Assembly (NCBI GenBank): GCA_015680685.1
Contig: MNCI01034978.1
Span: forward strand, 192,454-240,077
Direction: 5' to 3'
Source: Gnetum montanum
Taxonomy: Eukaryota; Streptophyta; Gnetopsida; Gnetales; Gnetaceae
Length of the DNA stretch: 47,624 nt
The notes under the pieces: generated by a model
Databases searched by the model: none
The model's input: only the letters and a program-made list of their open reading frames with translations
Told to the model about the DNA's origin: nothing
Shown: positions 21,757 to 31,377 of the stretch, piece by piece
Position numbering within the stretch: the stretch's first letter is position 1
Layout of the letters: each line of letters opens with the position of its first letter
Program-made: the position numbers and the translations under genes

Positions 21757-22225
21757 GTAAAAGTTTAACCAAATGCATTTGAATTTGCAGTTTTATCTTA
21801 ACAAGAGTTCCTTTTTTGCTATCTTTTTTAAAGATATGTTTTTGGACGGAAAAGTCAAGTCTGCTTTGGATATGCCTTAAGGCTAGCAACATAGCAAGTG
21901 AAAAGGGGGTGCCAGTACTGGGCTTTGAAAGATATGTTTGTTTTCTTCTGCACATGGAATTTTAAACAGGCTGTGAACAAATGTTAGATTTGATTACTTG
22001 CCAAGATACAGTTGAGCTGATAAAATGCAATTTACTCACATGTGCAAATGTTAACCTTTTTTAGTTTAGTTTTTTTTTTTTTTTTTTGAAACAGCGGAAA
22101 GATAGTTTCTTTCATAGTAAATAACTTTTCTTTGTGGTAAAGGTTTTGATTGTCCGTCTTTCATACAATTTTTAAATGTTGAAAAACATTTTTACTTTTG
22201 ATATCTATATCCTCTATGCATTATT

Positions 22226-22305
22226 GCCAAACACTTACAGCCTCTGACATTAATTTTATTCGGATAGTTAAATACAAGACTTTTAATTACTCATTATATC
22301 TTCTG
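22226..22305 (+). pseudogene. FPPS relic, exon 7 remnant
   Basis: The 3' part reads IRIVKYKTFNYSLYLL before GTGAG, matching the RIVxYKTAYYSFYLP segment of FPPS. The 5' part (TYSL) is frame-shifted and the start is uncertain. The exon with FQTASGQ was not found upstream. Confidence 0.65.
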
Positions 22306-22589
22306 GTGAGTTATTTATTTTTTATTCTAGGTAGCACTAATTTTAGGCTTCTATTTTTATCCTATTATCTTAGTTCATTTCTCCAAAATCCAAAGGCAAT
22401 TAGGTAGTCAAACCATATTAGTTCGATGTTTTGTTCGATTTTGGTGAGAGGTAAAGCCATATGCTTATATTGTTACATAAGTTTCAAAATCTATCAAAAT
22501 GCGCATTATAACTTGGGAAAGACGGTCAAGATATGCGTGTAAACCCAAGTTGAATGCCTCAACCAAATCAATAACATAATGTTTTTGTA

Positions 22590-22690
22590 GGTGGCCTGTG
22601 CTCTTCCAAGGGCAGGGGAGAACTTTGATGATCAAGTGTCTGTTAAAAAAAAATATCTTAGCGAAGATAGGAAACTATTTTCAAATTCAG
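22590..22690 (+). pseudogene. FPPS relic, exon 8
   Basis: Reads VACALPRAGENFDDQVSVKK and, after a frame change in an A run, NILAKIGNYFQIQ before a GTTGGT donor. The ancestral frame is obvious on both sides of the slip. Confidence 0.85.
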
Positions 22691-22829
22691 GTTGGTAATA
22701 GCCTTACTGTATTTGTGTTGCAGTATGAATTTCCAACCAACCGTCAATGCTAATTTTTCTTCCAATAATTCCACTAGAACCACTGCCTGAGAATCATTCA
22801 TTTTGTTTAAGTAATCATATTTTCCATAG

Positions 22830-22866
22830 GATGAATTGCTTTGGTGATCCTGCAGTCGTTGGCAAG
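22830..22866 (+). pseudogene. FPPS relic, exon 9 with broken second aspartate-rich motif
   Basis: After GAT, the following bases rejoin at NCFGDPAVVGK. The expected DDYLD motif is shortened by a few bases, so the second Mg2+-binding aspartates are lost and the frame is broken. Confidence 0.8.
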
Positions 22867-23063
22867 GTGAGAATTAACAAAAAAATGATTATACAAACAG
22901 AAAGTGGGTACAGGATGTGTGAATATATTGTATCATCTGCAATGTTATTTCTTTTGTAGTCTGATCTTCCCTCTCCCGGTATCAGTGTTGAATCTTGAAT
23001 CAAGAATATTATAGATTTTGATGATTACAGTATCACCTCTTATTGGAAACTTCATACTTGCAT

Positions 23064-23153
23064 ATTGGAACTGACATTGAGGATTTTAAGTGTTCTTGGT
23101 TCCTAGTAAAAGCACTTGAGCAAGCCAATCATGAGCAACTGCTTTGGTTACAT
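23064..23153 (+). pseudogene. FPPS relic, exon 10
   Basis: 30 open codons: [20 protein letters not shown], then [10 protein letters not shown]. This is one of the best conserved pieces. The acceptor is AT instead of AG and the donor is GTCCAAG, so splicing would fail. Confidence 0.88.
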
Positions 23154-23242
23154 GTCCAAGAAAAAGATCATTACAGACTTTCTCATTCTCTTAACTTTCT
23201 GAGATGAATTTCGGTTGAACCATCATTTTGATTTCTTTCTAG

Positions 23243-23314
23243 GCGAACTATGAGAAAAAGAATCCATCTTGTGTTTCAGAGGTCAAGGTGTTATACAGGG
23301 AACCAGGACTCCAG
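23243..23314 (+). pseudogene. FPPS relic, exon 11
   Basis: 24 open codons: ANYEKKNPSCVSEVKVLYRE and then PGLQ, with acceptor TTTCTAG and donor GTTTGT. The terminal exon with the C-terminal KIYKR-type end is not found in the following 500 bp. Confidence 0.88.
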
Positions 23315-23789
23315 GTTTGTGGTATTCTTTAACCTTTTATAAGAAGTTGGCCCAAACAAGGTTCCAAAATCCCAGTTATACATCTTTTTGAATGTTAAAG
23401 TTGCATAGTGGTTACTGTAAAGCAGTTTCAAGTAAAATGAGATCGGGCAGATGAAGGATCAAATAGTTAGAAGGAACCTGGTAAAGTCCTGTGTAACCAG
23501 AGTTAAATCAAACTTGAAAGAGAACTCAAAAAACCAAACAATCCTAAATATACAAGTTAAACCTATTATGACAATGCTGATCTGTTTTATTAAACTAAAT
23601 GTATTACTGATTTGGCATAGAATGTGTTTTGGGACTACTAGAACACCATCCACAAGGAGCTTATTTTCTCCATTGAAAAGCTAGGGAGTCTGCCCCTGGA
23701 GGCAAGCATACATTAGATTCTTGGTTAAAAAAATAGGATGTTAGGTTCAAGTTATTCGTAATATCATAACAAATACAACGTACCTTTCA

Positions 23790-26000
23790 ATCTTGCCTGA
23801 TACAATCTTATATTCTTATTGCACACAATTCAAAGGTGATAAACTACAGTATATTATTGTGAAATTTAGTAATCCAACTACTCAAAAAAAAGTTTGGCAC
23901 AATTATACTAATTTGGAAGGAGAAAAAATTTTGATAGATGAAGTTCTTGGGAAAAAAGAGCTTGCAAAGAAAATGGAAGAATGAGGAAAAAGTAGAACAA
24001 AGTAGATTTTTTAAATACCAAGTAGATTGTAGTAATTAAAATAGGATATTTTCAAAAAAAAATTCTAAGCACTTTACACTATGGATTTCAAAATATAGAT
24101 GGTGGCATTGTCACTAAATGACTACATTGTGATACTAGGCTTTTTGTTAAAGGAAGTTTGATATTCTTAAAGTGGTTAAAACTTGAGAAAAGGAGAATTT
24201 TAAAAATTTTGAGTTGTAAAATAAAACAAGTGCCAAATCTTACAAATAGGAAAAACCATATATAGGATTATCTTTTATTTTCAGAAAAAAGGCTTCAAAA
24301 TATAATTAAGGTAGAAAAGATTAATGAGCATCAATAATTTATTTGGTTGAAGATTATCCAAAAATAAAATAAAATAAAATCATATATTTCTTGCTTTTTG
24401 TTACTTTCACCTAAGAGATGTAACATATTATGTAAAACTAGGTTTATTAAAAAATATATTCTTTTCAATATTTAAGACATGTTATACACAAATTTAAATT
24501 AAAAAATAAGGTCTATATGGAGTGACTTTAATGCAAGGATTAGTTCTAAGCATATTAATATTCTAGAGAGACAAAACAATTAAGGATGGCCAGATATGCA
24601 AGATTATGGTTAAATTAAAAATGAAGGGAAAAACATCAAAAGTTACTAAAATAAAACAAGCATGAAAGCATACGTTAAAATGGGATAAGGCATTGGTATT
24701 TATTATTCCAAATGGGATTCAAATATTTCTATGAAAGTTAAGATTTACTTTTAAAAAAGAAGGAAGATGATTATATATTGATCTATGATTAACCATCCCT
24801 CAAAATGTATCAAGAATCACTACCTTTTAAGTTAGAGATAAATTAAGAAAATCTTTATACCATTTTCTATAACTTTCCATTCAAGTAAGGCATTCTAGTG
24901 ATATGTAATACCAAAAAATATGATGACATATTATAATTAAATATATAGAACTTTTTCAATAAGAAGCATAAAATTTGTTGAAAATAAAGAATTCTAAATT
25001 TCAATTAAAAGACATTTTACTAGAGGTTCCCAAAAATATCACCATATGCTAGAAGTTTATAGGTAAAATGAAGTGGTTTGATGAAGAATGTCTACAATCA
25101 AAGTTAACTTTAAATAATCAAGTTGATTTTAGTTTACTCACTATCATTCAAATTTTATATAGAGATATAATTTTTAAATTAAAAGACAAAAGAAATTGCA
25201 CAATCTTGTTAGGTTTACAAGAATCAAGGAGTAAAGCAAGTTTGTCCCCTTTCACCAATATTGTTTGGGATTTTTATTGATAAAATATAAGAATGGATTG
25301 AACTAGTCTATACAAATTATGCTATTAAAGCAAATCAATCATGGATATGATTTTTAATCTTTGCAAATGTATCATTAATTGCAAATTCAAAAACAAGGTT
25401 AAAAGTAATGTTCCATTAATTAGAAAGGTTTTTTGAATCTATAGAATAAAGGTAAATGTTGACAAAACAAAAGTGTTAATTTGTGGAACTAATACAAGAG
25501 ATTATACTTTCCACCTAGAAAGTTTAAAACTTTAGATTGTGGAGAAATACAAATGTTTGGGAGTAAAATGTTCTCAAATTTATAAGTGAAAGCATTGCAT
25601 ATCACAATGAATTCTAAATGGTTGAAAGGTTTTATATAGAATAAACAAAATCTTTCAATTTGGACCATTCGAGAAAATATCTTTTGAAACAATTGTGTAA
25701 GCTATAATGCTCTATGGACATATAATGTAGGATCCATGTCTTGATAAAAAATCATAAAAGGAAATTGAGAAACTTAAAAAAATAGTTCTTGTATGATGAA
25801 TTCAAGATGAAAAGTCAAGTCCCATATACAATCTTTTTTTATTGAAAGCTAATTTGTTACAGTTGAAAGTTGAACAATCAAAAGTTAAAAGATTCTCTCT
25901 CACTATATGTAGAAGCAAGTTAAAGCATAGCTTCTTAACTTTAAATCTATGAGTATGGCAACTATCAATGTTAGCTCATACGCTTTGCATCCTGGAGGAA
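23790..26000 (+). mobile_element. Degenerate LINE (non-LTR retrotransposon)
   Basis: In order on the plus strand: a weak N-terminal frame (23793-23984), an endonuclease-like word WSDFNARI near 24515-24545, RT palm GVKQVCPLSPILFGIFIDKI (25228 onward), the catalytic FADD position as FANVSLIANSKTRLK (about 25358 onward), VNVDKTKVLICG (about 25450), KYKCLGVKCSQ (about 25545), AIMLYGH (about 25705) and an SPIYNLFLLKAN-like segment near 25825. This is the endonuclease-RT order of plant LINEs. The first catalytic Asp pair has become Asn-Val and many stops occur, so it is dead. Borders are approximate and no poly-A tail is defined. It lies where the last FPPS exon should be. Confidence 0.75.
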
Positions 26001-26959
26001 CTACTTTATATCATCCTAAATATTCAAGAATTCTCTCAAAGAAAACTTTAAATCTGAGGTATGGTTTTCTCTTTAAAGCTTTAAAGAGATCCTTTTAATA
26101 TTTATAAATTTAAAATTATTTTAAAAATTTGCAGTTTAAATCCCTACACAAATTTGAACGACTTAATCACGGCGGACATGTATCGTATTGTAACATCCAT
26201 AACATCATTGGAAATTTAAAACTGAGGCGATTGGAATAATTCTTTAATTCTCTGCTGAGAGGCTGCGCAGTGGAAAATTGCGACGAAAATAACTGCTGCT
26301 GTATTTGAAAATAGTTGGGTAGATTGAGGTTCCAGCTTTGCAAGCATTTGGAAACCTTTTTAGTTTTCACAAGTCTCATACCTTTTTTTGTTTGTTTGGC
26401 TTCGTAGACAGTGATTAGTCTTTGTCCAAAAAAGATTTTTCTCTTTGTAAGACCCGACTCACGCAGTCGTTGACGTTGACGTTGCCACAGACCTGACCTG
26501 TGGAAACACCGCAAGATTTGCGCAGACACGGTTAATAAATTCAAGAATTGACAAAACAGGAAATGAATTCCAGAATTAATTATTTAATTTCTGTTTTCTA
26601 CTCAATGAATACTCATCAGTGATGGGCCCCTCCCATACAACAGCAGGTGTGACTTGTGGATTAATAATCTCTTATTCACGTAAAAAGCCAAAGCCATGGC
26701 ATTCAACAGAGCTGCGTCCCATAGTATACCAGTTATAATAATGAGGAGAATGACTACTATTAGTCTTCTCTTTGTTTTGTTTTGTTTGTTGTGAGTGTAT
26801 CATGTGTTGTATTATTATTTGATTCTTATGATTATGCACCAGTTGTTGCTCTTTCATCTAGGACACTACCAGCTCTCACTCATCACACTACTACCTTTTG
26901 TATTATTATTAGTTTTGACACTCCTTGCATTGTTGGTGGTGGTACCGATGGTAGCAAGT
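26001..26959. other. Unassigned region between LINE and element 3
   Basis: A 125-codon minus-strand frame at 26167-26544 (basic, Gln-rich) and a short plus-strand frame from ATG 26695 with a hydrophobic signal-like stretch (MTTISLLFVLFCLL) that stops after about 32 codons are visible. Neither is recognised. The GC content rises around 26440-26520. It could be a decayed exon or promoter region, but evidence is weak. Confidence 0.25.
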
Positions 26960-27039
26960 TAGGCGGTCGTTAAGAGTGATGCAAGATGAGACATATATGA
27001 AGATAATTCTACACATGGTGTTGTAGGTCTATGATACTT

Positions 27040-29260
27040 TGTAGGGTAGAAGTGGTAGGAGGTGTAAGTAGAAGCATTTTCTCAAGAGACAGGTCAATAG
27101 ACACAATAATTGTAAGGGTTTAGTTGTCTATATGGGCAATGTTGTCTTGGTGGTGGCATCCCAACGACCATGGGTTTTGCCATTGCTATTGATATATCTC
27201 TTAGGGTTGTGAATAAGCCTTTGCTAGGATAATACGATTCTTGTTTGATGAGGTTATCAATAGTTACCTTGCATACAAGGTAACGTCATTTATTTCTTCA
27301 CAACCTTTAGGTTTAGTACATATGCCCTAGATTCTTACAAATGGATCATGATTGAACAACACCTCTTAGGATGTTTACATTCACATAGATTCCTCCATTT
27401 TCCTCTCATCAGCTAGAATGTATAACTTCTTTGATGATAGCAGCTTTTCCTTTAATTAATGCTTGCTTAGTCCTTTTCTTTACAATCTTCAACGTAGTTG
27501 CAAACTTTTCATTTATTGAATCTCATATCTTTTTAACCTTTGTTGTGGTGTCATTAATATATTTCTATATTAGCAAGGTCTTCATTTGAATCATGTCTTC
27601 CATTGATTCCTCCTTTTGGATCTCACATACCCAAACATCTCTCTTCCAAAAAGAAGGCTCTCTATTGTGTTCCTCGGTAGACTCTCTCTTTCTTAACTCT
27701 TCTTCTTCCTTAGTAACTTAAACTAGTAATCTTTGTATATGATAAATTCTTATTTCAAACAATCTTCCTTGGGTGTAGACTCTAAGGATCTCTCTAGTTT
27801 TGTTCCTTAACCTATCAATGATATGCCTCAACTACTCCCTTTGAAAAAATCCATGGTTTAGGCATTGCTGTAAAAAGTGAATAGTACTTGTTGATTATTG
27901 CATCAAGTGATTCATGAATCCCTTGCTTCTATCCTTATATTTTCTTTCTTAAATTTTATACTCTTGAGTATGTTTGGTGCTTGTCATTGAACAATTTTAG
28001 CATCTAATTCCATCTTTAGAAAGATTTTAATTCCAATAATCTATACCAGCTTTCTCCTTCTTTGAAAAGTGTTCTTGGGAATAACTTCAATTTTTGCTAT
28101 ACGTTCTCTATATTTTGTAGTGTACAGGCATCATGGAAGGCTTGCAAGTAGTGCTGAGGATCTTCGTTATATCCCTTTTCAAACTTGAAAATGTTATTTA
28201 TGTCTAGCTGCTTGGTGCGACTATCCCATTGATGTCTAGTTGAAATATGCACAACCTTATTAATATAAATCATGCTTCTTGTAGCTAATAGGGGTTCATC
28301 ATAATCATCAAGTTTGTCATATCCAAAGTATAATGATGATTCCTCTGATGCTCTTCTTCATTTCTTCTTCTATGAATTTGCTCTATCTCTTTTTTCTTTC
28401 CTTTTACTTTCATCTACATTGTGATGTCTTTCTCTTTTTGAGCATCTATTATGATCTTTTCTCCTCTCTCTATTAAGTATTTATTTTTGATTCCTTACTG
28501 GTGCTCTTTCCTCATAATTACATTCTCTCTTGTCATAGTCTTTTGACAAATGTGATGAAGGTGATGGAAGACTTAGAGTTGTTATGTCCCTTTAATTTCT
28601 CTATTTTAGATCTTTAAGAGATCCTTATTCTTGGATCCCTCCTAATTTCGAAGTAGTCCCATCTCTTCTAGGTGTCTCAGCTAGGATGGAATGTAGCTTC
28701 TATTGCACAAAGTCTTTAGGATATAAAATAGGTGGATGAGAATACAATTGGTTTCTACTTGATATACAAAATCTTTCTTTATAGAGATTATAACTACTTG
28801 TGATCCTCATGTACCCTTTTCTTGTTCATACCTTGCTTTCATAACAACATCTGTTCTAATTTGCGCTTTTGTTAGTTGGTACTATCTAGTCATGTACTTG
28901 GTTACCTAATACCCTTGATGTACATGACCAAGACCTGATCTAAGAAGTACTACTTAAAGCATAAAGGGTGATGAATACTTAGGTAATAATATAATATTAT
29001 CTTGTAAGTATATCCATCTAAATTATTCATCCTAGTAAAAGATAAAAGTAAAATCAAGGCAATATTAGTTAGTATGGGCATAAGAAATTTGCATTTGCAT
29101 CTATCCATTCTAGTTTTCTTCTATGTATGATCTATCACTTTCATTGATATCCCTAGTAGGTGGAGAATTTGCTTTATGCATTGAAGCTATTTTAATCAAC
29201 TATTACTTAGGTTTGTGTAGGAATTATTATATGGTTGAAAGATAAATCTTTTAAATTATT
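27040..29260 (-). pseudogene. Element 3 gag remnant
   Basis: No long frame survives. Recognition rests on nucleotide similarity to the gag of elements 1 and 2: the CATCATGGAAGGCTTGCAAG word near 28130 (HDAxxLQ-type segment) and the zinc-knuckle neighbourhood near 27300-27400, where cysteines are largely lost. It is the oldest-looking gag of the window. Confidence 0.65.
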
Positions 29261-29310
29261 TTGATAATGAATCCTTAATGAAATCAACTATCTAGTATAA
29301 ATTAATACCA

Positions 29311-29329
29311 TCCCTAGCAGTGGTACCAA
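29311..29329 (-). other. Primer binding site of element 3
   Basis: On the minus strand TTGGTACCACTGCTAGGGA follows the LTR. It is a decayed tRNA-Asp-type site, mainly with transitions relative to TGGCGCCGTTGCCGGGGA. Confidence 0.6.
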
Positions 29330-30176
29330 TGATGAATAATGAGAGTTCCCAATGGTCAACCATATAAGTCATAAGCATACACAAGCAACCATATTTTGAT
29401 CCATGGATGGGATAATATAGTTATACTAGCTTGTTGATAATGAATATGTGATCATTGTCTTCCTACTAGAGTTGCTGCAAGTTAAAGGGCATAGTTTTAA
29501 CTCTTAGTAAGGTATATGACAAGTTCATGTTAAATGGCTCTAAAGATATTAAAGTGAAACATAGTAAAATAAATGTAAGTTCTCTAAACTGAGAAGTAAT
29601 GGTAATGAAATATAATTCTAGCCTAATGATAATAAGCATATATTGCTATTCTTCCATACATACCCTGGGTTGGTATAACTACCATTGGAATTACAAGATA
29701 ACTTTGCTATTATGTGAATTAAGCAAAGCTACTATTGGTTTACTAGATGTTTATATGTTAGCACTCAAAACTAGTAATACTTATTTCACCAATATTAATG
29801 AACACTAAAAATGTAAAGGACTTAGAAAATGTAAATGACAATGAAAATTTAAATTATATAGAATTGTAAATCTAATCTAAGTGAAATTCTATAATAACAA
29901 TGAACAATCTTGATCTTTATTATTGTCCATGAAATGTGTAAAGATACACTTCACTCAAATAAAGATTTCATTCAACTATTAATCATCACATTGTGGGTAC
30001 TTACAACTAACTCTAAAATCAAGAAAACAATCTTGATCTTTATTGATAGCCATGGAATGTATCTAGGTATACTTCATTTGAATAAATATGTCATTCAACT
30101 ATTAATCATCACACTACGTGTACTCACAACTAACTCTAAAATCATGAAAAAAATTTGCAAGATCTTGATAGTCACT
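29330..30176 (-). repeat. Element 3 5' LTR, interrupted
   Basis: Begins TGATGAATAATGAG, followed by diverged versions of the AACCATATAAGTCATAAGC and AATCTAATCTAAGT words seen in element 2 LTRs. It holds a 123-bp tandem duplication. It ends abruptly at 30176 where the element 2 LTR starts. Confidence 0.75.
29905..30150. repeat. 123-bp tandem duplication in element 3 LTR
   Basis: Units 29905-30027 and 30028-30150 both start CAATCTTGATCTTTATT and end with a TCTAAAATCA.GAAAA word. They are diverged but collinear. Elements 1 and 2 have a single copy at the equivalent place. Confidence 0.85.
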
Positions 30177-30423
30177 TGATGAGCGAGTGAGGTACCCCTT
30201 ACGCCCAACCATACGAATCACAAGCATTCGCACACAATCCAGTTGAATTCCATGGATGGGACTAGTTATGCATCTGGATCGTTATGCCTTATTGTAGTTC
30301 ATTGTCTTTTCAGTTGGACTAGTGGTAGCTTTGTCACGTATGGTTTAGTCAAAAGTGAGACACATGATTTTTTATGTTGTTTTGGCCTTATGCTACTCCT
30401 AATGATAATAAAAAAATCAATGA
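30177..30423 (-). repeat. Element 2 3' LTR, low-coordinate part
   Basis: Starts TGATGAGCGAG and matches 46000-46245 through GGTACCCCTTA(C/T)GCCCAACC and CCTTATGCTACTCCTAATG. It is broken by element 4 after AATGA. Confidence 0.88.
30419..30423. other. Target site duplication, left (AATGA)
   Basis: Matches 40305-40309. The uninterrupted site occurs in the homologous LTR near 46244-46248. Confidence 0.9.
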
Positions 30424-30434
30424 TGATGAACTGT

Positions 30435-30502
30435 GATATCAGGACCGTGATATCGGGTCCACGATATCAGATCCAACCATGCGATGTCAGATACCCGATA
30501 TC
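30435..30502 (+). promoter_or_regulatory. Phased GATATC boxes in element 4 U3
   Basis: GATATC at 30435, 30449, 30463 and 30497, with a GATGTC variant at 30483. Spacings are 14, 14, 20 and 14 bp. Each of the first three is followed by (A/G)GG/GATCC-like bases. The last lies about 20 bp before TATA. The 3' LTR keeps boxes at 39497, 39511 and 39525. They are likely binding sites for a dimeric factor, by inference from repetition and palindromy. Confidence 0.6.
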
Positions 30503-30520
30503 GGGGCCTATCTCCTTGCC

Positions 30521-30528
30521 TATAAATA
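30521..30528 (+). promoter_or_regulatory. TATA box of element 4 5' LTR
   Basis: TATAAATA, preceded by CTCCTTGCC. The 3' LTR has the same box at 39583-39590. Transcription would be expected to start about 30 bp downstream, near the TTTTCACATTAG word. Confidence 0.7.
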
Positions 30529-31245
30529 AGAGGTGGCACCCTTGGTTTTCACATTAGATAGTTAGTCCCTTAGCTGTACTCTTGCCATTTTTTCCCTTTA
30601 GATTTAGAATTATTTTTGCTTACCTGCAGTAGGAGTCATAGAGTGAATGAATCTTTATTCGAGCGTTGTGTACCTGAGCACACTTTGTGTACGGCAATAA
30701 AGATGAACTTTATGATAAACCTTGCAGCATTCAGAATAGATTAATTAGTGTTAATTATTATTTAATGCTTTCCTAGTTGATTAATGATTTCTCTCACCCT
30801 ACAACTCTCTTAGTTAAATACACTCAGTACAACTGCTTTGAGCATGTGTGTAGCGCTTGGTAACCTAGTAACAATTAGCATTTGGTAATCCCAGTAGCAT
30901 TGCATTGGTTCAGGATGTGTACGACAAGTGGGAATAGATATTGGTGTGAGGAGTAATTAGAACTTAGTTAATGAGTAGTTAAATTAGATTAGTTACTTAG
31001 TTATCTCTCTCCCCCTCCTTACTAGCACAGAATATAAAACACATAAAAGCTATAAAAATCATATGCCTCAAGCTTACTTAACCATACAACCGTGACATAC
31101 AAGTAAGTTTGGGAAGAAAATGATTAACCAACCCATTATTGTTCCACAAAGGCGCATAGGCACTTAGTCCTTGAAATTCAACCATATCGTGCATGAAATG
31201 CTCATATTCGTATGGTTGAGCGTAGGGGTACCTCGTCGCTCATCA

Positions 31246-31264
31246 TTGGCACCGTTGTCAGGGA
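31246..31264 (+). other. Primer binding site of element 4
   Basis: TTGGCACCGTTGTCAGGGA directly follows the 5' LTR. It differs from the tRNA-Asp-type TGGCGCCGTTGCCGGGGA by transitions only. Its position and type support Tat/Athila affinity. Confidence 0.8.
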
Positions 31265-31377
31265 CTTAGTTGTTTGTGTGCTATGTGGAACTTAGGAAAT
31301 CATTCACATCATTGGAATGAACCCTTAGGGTTGGTTAAGGAAAAGATAATAGTACATTGCACACTGAACAAGACAAA

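Larger units (their letters stand above)
19600..23314 (+). pseudogene. Farnesyl diphosphate synthase relic, copy 2 (exons 1-5 and 7-11)
   Basis: A second FPPS relic in the same orientation. Exons: about 19619-19708, 20248-20272, 20678-20786, 20891-20977, 21640-21756, about 22226-22305, 22590-22690, 22830-22866, 23064-23153 and 23243-23314. Peptides include [96 protein letters not shown] and VKVLYREPGLQ. Damage includes stops in exon 1, a frameshift in exon 3, lost acceptor AGs before 20891 (AA) and 23064 (AT), an extra-base frameshift in the A run near 22645, and a small deletion in the second aspartate motif. Exon 6 was not found, and the last exon is missing and followed by a LINE. The gene is certainly non-functional. 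Confidence 0.88.
26960..30176 (-). mobile_element. Element 3: Tat/Athila-like fragment (gag plus partial 5' LTR)
   Basis: On the minus strand a partial LTR (29330-30176), PBS (29311-29329) and a heavily decayed gag (about 27040-29260) can be aligned with elements 1 and 2. The gag C-terminus around 27130-27340 matches 11380-11600 and 44140-44350, and the Ser/Arg-rich part lies near 28360-28560. Nothing of protease or polymerase is recognised to its left, so it is truncated near 26960. Its right side is cut by element 2 at 30177, so the rest of the LTR should lie beyond the window. Confidence 0.75.
30424..31245 (+). repeat. Element 4 5' LTR
   Basis: TGATGAACTG...CGCTCATCA, 822 bp, with inverted TGATGA/TCATCA ends. 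U3 holds phased GATATC boxes and a TATA box (30521-30528). R/U5 runs to the GGTACCTCGTCGCTCATCA end. Confidence 0.93.

Noticed and set aside
26167-26544. 125-codon minus-strand frame
   Set aside because: Basic and Gln-rich without any recognisable domain, and no splice or promoter support. Kept only as part of the unassigned region.
26695-26973. Possible small secreted protein with a signal-like start
   Set aside because: The frame from ATG 26695 stops after about 32 codons and the following open frame has no ATG in register. No family is recognised.
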